NCBI GenBank assembly: GCA_002083525.1
Contig: LWDM01000052.1
Span: 1-55,367 of the forward strand
Source of the DNA: Proteobacteria bacterium SG_bin9
Lineage (GTDB): Bacteria; Pseudomonadota; Alphaproteobacteria; Rhizobiales; Xanthobacteraceae
Length of the DNA stretch: 55,367 nt
Direction: 5' to 3'
The notes below the pieces were generated by a model. The model had not been told where the DNA came from, did no database searches, and worked only from the letters and a program-made list of their open reading frames with translations. A program made the position numbers and the translations under genes. Of the stretch, positions 49,206-55,367 are shown one piece after another; position 1 is the stretch's first letter, and each line of letters starts with the position of its first letter.

Positions 49206-49502
49206 ATGGCCCGCCGCGTGATCCGCTACCAGACCAACCCCGACAAAGCTGATGAAAATCAGCGCTATATCGAGATCGTATTCAGTGAACTCGAACGCGT
49301 AACCCCGAGCGGCGTGCGCTACGCCGCGCTTCGCCTCGAGGACGGTCTGTTCGTTCATCTGGCCGACATTGATAATGGTCCTGGGCTTACGGGCCTGGCC
49401 TCGTTTCAGGCCTTCCAGAGCGGCCTGTCGACCCGCATCTCCGACAAACCGCTGGTGCGCGAAGCGGTGCTGATCGGTAACTACCGGATGATTGGTGAAT
49501 AA
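49206..49502 (+). CDS. Small ABM-like protein beside the sigma factor
   Basis: A 98-residue protein. R-V-I-R-Y-Q-T-N-P-D-K-A-D-E-N near the start, L-F-V-H-L-A-D near the middle and F-Q-A-F-Q at about 66-70 suggest a dimeric alpha/beta-barrel (antibiotic-biosynthesis-monooxygenase-like) fold, but the match is weak. GGAGGAT is at SD distance. The sigma-factor gene starts 15 bases after its stop, so both are one operon. ECF41-like sigma factors often have a neighbouring small oxidoreductase, decarboxylase or monooxygenase gene, so this may be the partner or a target. Confidence 0.75.
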   Translation: MARRVIRYQTNPDKADENQRYIEIVFSELERVTPSGVRYAALRLEDGLFVHLADIDNGPGLTGLASFQAFQSGLSTRISDKPLVREAVLIGNYRMIGE

Positions 49503-49517
49503 GGCTACGTTCCACCG

Positions 49518-50414
49518 ATGGATGATGAGACGACAACGTATCCGTTGAGCGACCGCGACGTTTTCGCGCGACGTATCGGCGAGTGGCGGCCGAAGCTGCA
49601 TCGCTACTGCGCGCGCATGACCGGCTCGGTTATTGACGGCGAAGACGTACTGCAGGAAGCGATCGTCAAGGCGCTGGACGGATTCGTGGCGGCGTCGCCG
49701 ATCGCGAATCCGGAAGGCTGGCTATCTCGCATCGCGCATAACACGGTGCTTGATTTTCTGCGGCGCCGGGCGCGGCAACGAGGGGCGCATGCGGACGAGG
49801 ATCCGGACATGGTTGCGGACACCGAAGAGATTCCCGATCGCGAGGTCGCTGCGGCGAGCCTGCACACGTTCATGCGGCTGCCGCCGTCGCAGCGATCAAG
49901 CGTAATCCTGATGGACGTGCTTGGCTACTCGCTGCGGGAAATCGGTGATGTGATCGAGCTCACGGTGCCGGCGGTGAAGGCGGCGCTGCATCGCGGCCGT
50001 GCACGGCTGCGCGAGATCGCTGCGGAGCCGGACGACCGGCCATTGCCGGCGCTGCGTACCGGAGATCGTGAACGCCTCATTCGCTATGTCGAGCGATTCA
50101 ACGCCCGCGACTTCGATGCGGTGCGCGATATGCTTGCCGATGATGTGCGGCTCGATCTGGTCAATCGCGCGCGGCGCGAGGGTAAGCGCGACGTCTCGGA
50201 CTACTTCACCAACTACGACAGGGTCGGCGATTGGGAATTCACGCCGGGGTTCATTGACCGGCGGCCGGCGATTCTGGTGCGCAATCCGGAACTGCCGCAG
50301 GAGCGACCTGCCTACTTCGTGCTGCTGGAATGGACTGGCGGGCGGGTGTTCAACATTCGCGACTTCCGTTACGCGAGCTACGTGGCGGACGAGGCGGAGG
50401 TGATTGCGCTTTGA
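49518..50414 (+). CDS. ECF sigma factor with SnoaL-like C-terminus
   Basis: A 298-residue sigma factor of the ECF41/ECF56-like type. Region 2 spans about 25-95 (D-G-E-D-V-L-Q-E-A-I-V-K-A, then W-L-S-R-I-A-H-N-T). Region 4 spans about 115-165 (Y-S-L-R-E-I-G-D-V-I, V-K-A-A-L-H-R-G-R). A SnoaL/NTF2-like domain follows from about 180 to 298. In ECF41 factors this fused domain replaces a separate anti-sigma factor and tunes activity, and no anti-sigma gene is present here, which agrees. It is followed in the convergent direction by a TetR gene four bases from its stop. Confidence 0.9.
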   Translation: MDDETTTYPLSDRDVFARRIGEWRPKLHRYCARMTGSVIDGEDVLQEAIVKALDGFVAASPIANPEGWLSRIAHNTVLDFLRRRARQRGAHADEDPDMVADTEEIPDREVAAASLHTFMRLPPSQRSSVILMDVLGYSLREIGDVIELTVPAVKAALHRGRARLREIAAEPDDRPLPALRTGDRERLIRYVERFNARDFDAVRDMLADDVRLDLVNRARREGKRDVSDYFTNYDRVGDWEFTPGFIDRRPAILVRNPELPQERPAYFVLLEWTGGRVFNIRDFRYASYVADEAEVIAL

Positions 50415-50418
50415 CGGC

Positions 50419-51000
50419 TCAGGTCTTGCGCCGTTTCGCCAGCGCCGCATCGACCAGCGCGAACGCCGCGTCGCCCGCGGTCTCCATGTAGCTCGCGTCG
50501 CGATGCAAGAGCACCACGGCGAACGAGCCATCGAGCAGCAGCAGAACTTGCCGCGCCAGCTCGGCCGGGTGGGCGATGCCGTCGGCATCGAACGTCGTGC
50601 GCAGCCATGTCTCGAATTTCTTCTTGTGCGCGGCGCCGATTTTGATCGCCGGATGTCCCGGCATGTTGGCGAGCTCGGCGGTGGTGCGCAGGAAGCCGCA
50701 GCCCTTCCATTTCGGGCTCGCTGCGTTGACCGCAAGCCGCCGGAAGATGCCGCGCACCTTCGCCGCCGTTGAGCCGTCGGTCTCGTCGAACCACTGCTTG
50801 AACAGCGCGAGGTTTGGCTGGTCGCGCGCCTCGAGGTAAGCGGCAACGAGATCGTCCTTGCTCTTGAAGTGGTAGTAGAACGTCCGCTTGGTCACGCCGG
50901 CCTTTTCGGCCACGGCGTCGAGGCTGACGCCGCGAATGCCCTCACCATAGAACAGCTTGCTGGCAGCGGTGACGATGCGGTTGCGGGTGTCGGTGCTCAT
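50419..51000 (-). CDS. TetR/AcrR family transcriptional repressor
   Basis: A 193-residue TetR regulator. The helix-turn-helix (about 7-52) reads A-A-S-K-L-F-Y-G-E-G-I-R-G-V-S and K-R-T-F-Y-Y-H-F-K-S-K-D. The ligand domain (about 75-185) is of the YdeS/AcrR-like type (C-G-F-L-R-T-T-A-E). The ATG at 50998-51000 is used; an in-frame TTG-type extension lacks an SD. The palindrome TGTATA-N12-TATACA at 51011-51034 lies between this gene and the enoyl-CoA hydratase, so it probably represses both. Confidence 0.92.
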   Translation of the reverse strand: MSTDTRNRIVTAASKLFYGEGIRGVSLDAVAEKAGVTKRTFYYHFKSKDDLVAAYLEARDQPNLALFKQWFDETDGSTAAKVRGIFRRLAVNAASPKWKGCGFLRTTAELANMPGHPAIKIGAAHKKKFETWLRTTFDADGIAHPAELARQVLLLLDGSFAVVLLHRDASYMETAGDAAFALVDAALAKRRKT

Positions 51001-51010
51001 GATACCGCTA

Positions 51011-51034
51011 TGTATACCGACCAGTGAATATACA
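51011..51034. promoter_or_regulatory. Probable TetR operator between divergent genes
   Basis: TGTATA (51011-51016), twelve bases, TATACA (51029-51034), with an internal ACCGACCAGT resembling the ACCGACCGGT-type sites of this TetR group. It is placed to control both the repressor gene and the hydratase gene. Confidence 0.55.
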
Positions 51035-51089
51035 CAACTCGACGCCTCCTCTAGCGTCCGGATCAACCTGACATTGCTTGAGGCAAGCC

Positions 51090-51881
51090 ATGACCGAACC
51101 TGTCTTGATCTCCGTCGACAGCCGGATCGCGCTTCTGACGCTGAACCGGCCGGAGAAGCTGAACGCGCTGAACTACGAGATGGTCGATCGCCTGATGACG
51201 TTGCTCGATCAGATCGAGACCGATGACGACGTGCACGCGGTGATTCTCACCGGCGCGGGCGCACGGGCGTTCTCCGCGGGCGCCGACATCCATCAGTTCT
51301 CGCAGAGCGTGGCGCAGTGCGTGAATACAGCCTTGCGCGACTTCGTCCGCCGCGGGCAGGCGATGACGGCGCGCCTCGAAGCGTTCACCAAACCGGTGAT
51401 CGCGGCGGTAAATGGTCTCGCGTTCGGTGGCGGCTGCGAGATCACCGAAGCGGTGCATCTGGCGATCGCGAGCGAGAAAGCCTTGTTTGCCAAGCCCGAA
51501 ATCAATCTCGGCATGCCGCCGACGTTCGGCGGGACGCAGCGGCTGCCGCGCGCGGCCGGACGCAAGCGGGGTCTGGAATTGCTGCTGACCGGCGATTCCT
51601 TTTCGCCGCAGCACGCGCTTCAGATCGGACTCGTCAATGCGGTGGTGCCGCATGATGAGTTGTTACCGCGTGCGCGTGCGCTGGCGGAGCGCATGATCCG
51701 CCATTCGCCGCTGGCGGCGGCGAGCGTCATCACCGCAGTCACGCGCGGGCTCAACGTCAGCATCGCCGAGGGGCTCTTGATCGAGCGCGAGCAATTCGCC
51801 CGTGTGGCGCCGACCTTCGATCTCGCCGAGGGACTTGCCGCCTGGAAAGAGCGTCGCGCGCCGCAGTATCGGGGGCGGTGA
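51090..51881 (+). CDS. Enoyl-CoA hydratase/isomerase family protein
   Basis: A 263-residue crotonase-fold enzyme, probably a 2-enoyl-CoA hydratase of fatty-acid or aromatic-acid breakdown. The oxyanion hole is made by A-G-A-D-I near 63-67 and G-L-A-F-G-G-G-C. Both catalytic acids of the hydratase pair are present: E117 (G-G-G-C-E-I) and E137 (K-P-E-I-N-L-G), followed by G-G-T-Q-R-L. GAGG is at SD distance. It is divergent from, and probably controlled by, the TetR at 50419-51000. The exact acyl chain is unknown. Confidence 0.92.
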   Translation: MTEPVLISVDSRIALLTLNRPEKLNALNYEMVDRLMTLLDQIETDDDVHAVILTGAGARAFSAGADIHQFSQSVAQCVNTALRDFVRRGQAMTARLEAFTKPVIAAVNGLAFGGGCEITEAVHLAIASEKALFAKPEINLGMPPTFGGTQRLPRAAGRKRGLELLLTGDSFSPQHALQIGLVNAVVPHDELLPRARALAERMIRHSPLAAASVITAVTRGLNVSIAEGLLIEREQFARVAPTFDLAEGLAAWKERRAPQYRGR

Positions 51882-51938
51882 CGGGCGGGCCGAATTAATT
51901 GCGAAAATCAGCGCTTTGACGCTCCTGCGACGCGGCAA

Positions 51939-51984
51939 ATTGCGCCTGTTGAACTTGCACTCGCGGGCATCATCCTTTATCCGG
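51939..51984 (+). repeat. Conserved upstream element, copy 1
   Basis: Forty-six bases: a 20-base block ATTGCGCCTGTTGAACTTGC, six variable bases, then the 20-base block GGGCATCATCCTTTATCCGG. The same layout, 39 of 46 identical, stands upstream of purA at 53441-53486. It ends 38 bases before the chosen start of the membrane glycosyltransferase gene. It may be a promoter or regulatory site. Confidence 0.7.
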
Positions 51985-52022
51985 CCATGGGTCCTTTGAC
52001 CGCCATTCGCCGGGGATTTTTC

Positions 52023-53345
52023 GTGAGCGCATCCATGTCTGGGCAAGAGAGTCAGTCGCGATTTCGATTTGCCGATGGAGCCATGGGGGCGCCTCTCGGT
52101 GCGCGATCGACAACGATCGGCCTGATCCTCTTCGTCATCATCAGCATCGTGTTCGCAGCGTTTGCGCTGCTGCCCGAAATCATCGGCAACGGGAAAACCA
52201 AGGACTATCCGCTCTGGTACTGGGTCGGACAACGGGTGCTGAACGGCGGCGATCTGTACAACAACGACGGAGTGATGTTCGGATTTCTGTATCCTCCGTT
52301 TGCAGCCATTCTGTTCGCGCCGCTCAGCTACTTCGGCAAGGTGCCGCTTTATCTCTCGCTCGTCGCCGTCTCGCTTGCCTCGTGGTGGGCTTCGATCCAG
52401 CTGTCCGATCGGATGGCGGGCACGCGAACGATTCCCGATTTCTGGATTGCCGCGCTCCCATCCATCATCACCCTGCCGTTCGCGTTCAATGTGGTCGACA
52501 TCGGCCAGCCCAACCTGATGCTGTTGGCGATGGTGCTGGGCGGATTTTACTTGGCCGCGTGCGGCCGGGCCTGGTCGGCCGGCGCTCTGTTCGCGGCGGC
52601 GACCGCCATCAAGGCGTTTCCCTTCGTCGTGCTGGCCTATCTGATCGTGCGGCGGCAGTTCAAAGTCGCTGCGAGCATGCTCGTGTTTCTGGCCGTCTTT
52701 CTCGTGCTGGTGCCGTCACCGTTTCGCGGCTTCGATCGCAATATCGCCGATCTGAAAACCTGGTTCGGCGGAATGGTTTTGTCGGCGGACGAAAAAGGTT
52801 TCGGCCAGCGTGCCGAGCAGAACTGGTCCTACAAGAACCAGTCGCTGATCGCTGTAACGCATCGGCTGGTTCGCCCGCAGAACTATGAGTCGGAAAATCC
52901 GAACTCGCCCCCGAAGACCGTCAACATTTTCAACGCCAGCTATCAGCAGGCCAATATCGTGCTCGTTGGTTTCGTGCTGCTGCTCGGCTTTGGCTACCTA
53001 TGGGCGATGCCGCGCAACGATCGCAGAACACCGGTGACGGACGCTGCGGAGTTGGGCGTTCTCATCAGCCTGATGACGATCGCGACACCGCTGGCGCGCC
53101 ACTACTATTTCATTGCGCTGTTGTTTCCGTTCACCGTGTTGGTGTACCGGGCCGCTTACGATCCGCGAAAGTCGGTCCGAACGGCGACCGGCATTGTGGT
53201 TGCGCTCGCGGTCTTGCTGATGCTGCTGAGCTTTCCGTTTGTGTCGCGCGCCTTTCAGGCGATCGGTAACGTCTTCTGGGCGACCATGCTGCTGATCGGC
53301 GGCCTGGTCTGGCACATGCGCAACCCCGCGCCGGAATCGGACTAG
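52023..53345 (+). CDS. GT87 (DUF2029) membrane glycosyltransferase
   Basis: A 440-residue integral membrane protein of the GT87/DUF2029 family, polyprenyl-phosphate-mannose-type mannosyltransferases that extend envelope glycans in actinobacteria, here of unknown target. Ten or so helices. The conserved acidic loop after helix 1 contains D-Y-P-L-W-Y-W-V-G and G-G-D-L-Y-N-N-D-G, followed by Y-P-P-F. I prefer the GTG at 52023, with GGGGA six bases upstream, over an ATG at 51987 that abuts the conserved element at 51939-51984. No other glycan genes are nearby. The next gene, purA, shares its upstream element. Confidence 0.85.
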   Translation: MSASMSGQESQSRFRFADGAMGAPLGARSTTIGLILFVIISIVFAAFALLPEIIGNGKTKDYPLWYWVGQRVLNGGDLYNNDGVMFGFLYPPFAAILFAPLSYFGKVPLYLSLVAVSLASWWASIQLSDRMAGTRTIPDFWIAALPSIITLPFAFNVVDIGQPNLMLLAMVLGGFYLAACGRAWSAGALFAAATAIKAFPFVVLAYLIVRRQFKVAASMLVFLAVFLVLVPSPFRGFDRNIADLKTWFGGMVLSADEKGFGQRAEQNWSYKNQSLIAVTHRLVRPQNYESENPNSPPKTVNIFNASYQQANIVLVGFVLLLGFGYLWAMPRNDRRTPVTDAAELGVLISLMTIATPLARHYYFIALLFPFTVLVYRAAYDPRKSVRTATGIVVALAVLLMLLSFPFVSRAFQAIGNVFWATMLLIGGLVWHMRNPAPESD

Positions 53346-53440
53346 CTGCGAGCCGGTCGCCCAAGCTTGCCGCACTGCGTCGGCGGCGTTCTGGAATTTG
53401 CTGGGGAAATCAATGATTTGGCACCCCTAAAGTGAGCCGG

Positions 53441-53486
53441 ATTGCGCCTGTTTAACTTGCGTAAAAGGGCATCATCCTTTATCCGG
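53441..53486 (+). repeat. Conserved upstream element, copy 2 (purA)
   Basis: ATTGCGCCTGTTTAACTTGC, six variable bases, GGGCATCATCCTTTATCCGG, matching 51939-51984. It is 84 bases before the purA start codon. The two 20-base blocks are almost unchanged while the six bases between them differ completely. Confidence 0.7.
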
Positions 53487-53521
53487 TTGCCGAAAGCCTT
53501 GCTGGGAGCCGCATTTCCCGC

Positions 53522-53542
53522 TGCCAGGCATTCAACCTGGCA
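53522..53542 (+). promoter_or_regulatory. Hairpin in the purA leader
   Basis: TGCCAGG (53522-53528), loop CATTCAA, CCTGGCA (53536-53542), followed by AAA. It sits between the conserved upstream element and the purA start and does not cover the SD (AAGGA near 53554). Confidence 0.45.
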
Positions 53543-53570
53543 AAACCCGGCTCAAGGACTGTCCGAAATC

Positions 53571-54863
53571 ATGGCGAATGTGGTGGTCGTCGGCGCCCAG
53601 TGGGGCGACGAGGGAAAAGGCAAGATTGTCGACTGGCTGTCGGAGCAGGCGGATATCGTCGTCCGCTTCCAGGGCGGGCATAACGCCGGCCACACCCTCG
53701 TCATCGACGGCAACACCTACAAGCTCGCGCTCTTGCCATCCGGTGTGCTGCGTCCCTCGAAGCTCGCGGTCATCGGCAACGGCGTGGTGTTCGACCCGCA
53801 GGCGTTTCTCGACGAACTCGCGCGGCTGCGCGGGCAGGGCGTCGCGATCACGCCTGAGAATCTCCGCATCGCCGAGAACGTCACGCTGATTTTGCCGCTG
53901 CATCGCGAACTCGATGCGTTGCGCGAGTCCTCCAACACCGGCACCGCGATCGGCACCACGCGCCGCGGTATCGGTCCGGCGTACGAGGACAAGGTCGGCC
54001 GCCGCGCGATCCGCCTGATGGATCTCGCCGATCTCGATACGCTGCCGCACAAGATCGATCGCATGCTGGCGCATCACAATGCGCTGCGCCGCGGCTTCGG
54101 CCTCCCGGAGTTTAGCGGCGGCGAGATGCTGAAGGAACTCACCGCGCTGGCGCCGCAAATTCTGCCGTATGCGGAAAGCGTGTGGCGGCTGCTCGACCAG
54201 AAACGCCGCGAAGGCAAGCGCATCCTGTTCGAAGGCGCGCAAGGCGCGCTGCTCGACGTCGATCACGGCACGTATCCGTACGTGACCTCGTCGAATACCG
54301 TTGCCGCCAACGCTGCGACCGGCACCGGCCTCGGCCCGTCGGCGGTCGGCTACGTGCTCGGCATCTGCAAGGCCTACACGACGCGCGTCGGCCTCGGCCC
54401 GTTCCCGACCGAACTCACCGACGAGATCGGCGAGGAGATCGGCCGCCGCGGCAAGGAATTCGGCGTCAACACCGGGCGCAAGCGCCGCTGCGGCTGGTTC
54501 GACGCGACGCTGGTTCGCCAGACCGCCCGCACCTGCGGTATCCACGGTCTCGCCCTGACCAAGCTCGACATTCTCGACGGCTTCGACACCATCAAGGTTT
54601 GTACCGGCTACATGCTCGACGGCCAGGAGATCGATTACCTCCCGGCGGGCGAGGGCGCGCAGGCCCGCGTCACGCCGATCTATGAGGAGATCGAGGGCTG
54701 GAAGGAGCCGACCGCGAACGCGCGCTCATGGGCACAGCTTCCGGCACAGGCCATCAAATATGTGCGCCGCGTCGAGGAGCTGGTGGGCTGCCCGATCGCG
54801 CTGCTGTCCACGAGCCCGGAGCGCGAGGATACCATCCTCGTTCAGAATCCGTTCGAGGCGTGA
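53571..54863 (+). CDS. purA: Adenylosuccinate synthetase
   Basis: A 430-residue PurA, joining IMP and aspartate with GTP to make adenylosuccinate, the first committed AMP step. The start M-A-N-V-V-V-V-G-A-Q-W-G-D-E-G-K-G-K has the catalytic Asp (D13) and the GTP loop. The second active-site motif G-G-H-N-A-G-H is at about 39-45. R-R-G-I-G-P-A-Y, G-A-Q-G-A-L-L-D-V-D-H-G-T-Y, N-T-G-R-K-R-R-C-G-W-F-D and T-K-L-D close the site. The ATG at 53571 is fixed by the conserved N-terminus. The length is normal. Confidence 0.98.
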   Translation: MANVVVVGAQWGDEGKGKIVDWLSEQADIVVRFQGGHNAGHTLVIDGNTYKLALLPSGVLRPSKLAVIGNGVVFDPQAFLDELARLRGQGVAITPENLRIAENVTLILPLHRELDALRESSNTGTAIGTTRRGIGPAYEDKVGRRAIRLMDLADLDTLPHKIDRMLAHHNALRRGFGLPEFSGGEMLKELTALAPQILPYAESVWRLLDQKRREGKRILFEGAQGALLDVDHGTYPYVTSSNTVAANAATGTGLGPSAVGYVLGICKAYTTRVGLGPFPTELTDEIGEEIGRRGKEFGVNTGRKRRCGWFDATLVRQTARTCGIHGLALTKLDILDGFDTIKVCTGYMLDGQEIDYLPAGEGAQARVTPIYEEIEGWKEPTANARSWAQLPAQAIKYVRRVEELVGCPIALLSTSPEREDTILVQNPFEA

Positions 54864-55000
54864 GTGAGGCTTGCCTTGGAATCGGCCATTCGGCGGGGCC
54901 TATTCCAATCTTTGAATTTAGGGGGCGATCCGGCATGATCGCGAGGTTTCCAAGCCGGATCGAGCCTTTATACTGAGCCGCGGAAGGTAACTGACGTCGG

Positions 55001-55367
55001 ATGGCTGACTACTACCCGCTGATCGCCCGTGCCATTGCTGGCCTCGATGCGAACGCCACCGGCGAAGCGCGCCGTGCGCTGTACGAGCGGGCGCGCACGG
55101 CGTTGATCGCGCAGTTGCGCGGCGTGCAGCCTCCCTTGAGCGAATCCGAAATCACCCGCGAGCGGCTGGCGCTGGAAGAGGCCGTGCGCAAGGTCGAGTC
55201 CGAGGCGGCGCATCGTGCGCGCTCGCCGCAGCCCGCGCCGCCGCCTGCGTCCGAACCGGCCAAGCCGCAGATTCCACCGATGCCGGAAACGCTGCAGGGC
55301 CGTCCGCGCGCCGGCGATGCCTTTCGTGCCGCGCCGCGCGGGCCGCGCACCGAACCGCAGGCGCCGC
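55001..55367 (+). CDS. Conserved hypothetical protein, cut by the window
   Basis: The gene starts at the ATG at 55001 and runs open through the window end: at least 122 residues. It begins MADYYPLIARAIAGLDANA and continues G-E-A-R-R-A-L-Y-E-R-A-R-T-A-L-I-A-Q-L-R, a helical repeat-like module, then a Ser/Pro/Ala-rich linker from about residue 70. I have seen this start in hypothetical proteins next to purA in Bradyrhizobium-type genomes, but I cannot name a function. GGAAGG at 54982 is a distant SD candidate. No stop is visible; the C-terminal part is missing. Confidence 0.8.
   Translation, partial: MADYYPLIARAIAGLDANATGEARRALYERARTALIAQLRGVQPPLSESEITRERLALEEAVRKVESEAAHRARSPQPAPPPASEPAKPQIPPMPETLQGRPRAGDAFRAAPRGPRTEPQAP

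Overview
The window is high-GC DNA from an alphaproteobacterium, most likely a Hyphomicrobiales (Rhizobiales) member near Bradyrhizobium, Rhodopseudomonas, Afipia or Pseudolabrys. Reasons: the serC-serA pair with a structured serC leader, a PurA typical of the group, DUF992 proteins, a Cys_rich_CWC protein, a SemiSWEET, an HWE-type histidine kinase, an EF-G-like GTPase, brnTA, and the short palindromic intergenic repeats common in these genomes. No rRNA, tRNA, IS element, prophage or CRISPR array was seen. Genus is inference.

Layout. 1-660 holds only repeats. 663-3055 is a small Ala/Lys-rich gene and then a more AT-rich island: an MT-A70 adenine methyltransferase convergent, with overlapping stops, to a PD-(D/E)XK-like protein. 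This is a candidate restriction-modification pair lying directly after uvrB (3092-6061). 6204-9243 carries a secreted alkyl-sulfatase-like enzyme and a TetR/membrane-protein pair with an operator. 9324-11591 is an ECF sigma/anti-sigma operon divergent from a DUF4394 protein, with matching promoter-like elements on both sides. 11685-15902 has a SCO1-like protein coupled to a Tat-exported metallo-beta-lactamase-fold protein, a CorA/ZntB transporter, a GST and a SemiSWEET.

15918-18266 is a lineage-specific-looking cluster of small secreted or membrane-anchored proteins. A cassette of about 880 bp (Cys_rich_CWC gene plus a Cys-containing protein) is tandemly duplicated, and one CWC copy is a pseudogene. 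18299-24883 is mostly metabolic: aldo/keto reductase, acyltransferase, Tat mini-protein, PQQ-type sugar dehydrogenase, GST and aspartate aminotransferase. 24992-26179 holds tandem DUF992 genes, 26472-28523 an EF-G-like GTPase, and 28643-29177 brnTA. 29290-34935 includes a GlcG-like protein, a DUF4440 protein, a DUF1275 protein, aroE, a lactate-dehydrogenase-like enzyme and glmM. 35055-39563 has an Fsr-type MFS exporter, two outer-membrane proteins, a GST and a GNAT enzyme.

39705-42655 is serC-serA, the first two steps of phosphoserine synthesis, with an SD-sequestering leader in front of serC. 42678-48868 runs leftward: HWE kinase, serine hydrolase, membrane-anchored AraC regulator and two overlapping EamA transporters. 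49206-50414 is a small protein followed by an ECF sigma factor with a SnoaL-like C-terminus. A TetR/enoyl-CoA hydratase pair follows, then a GT87-type membrane protein and purA, which share an unusual upstream element. The right edge cuts a gene of unknown function. Tandem duplication recurs: CWC cassette, DUF992, EamA and the purA-type leader.
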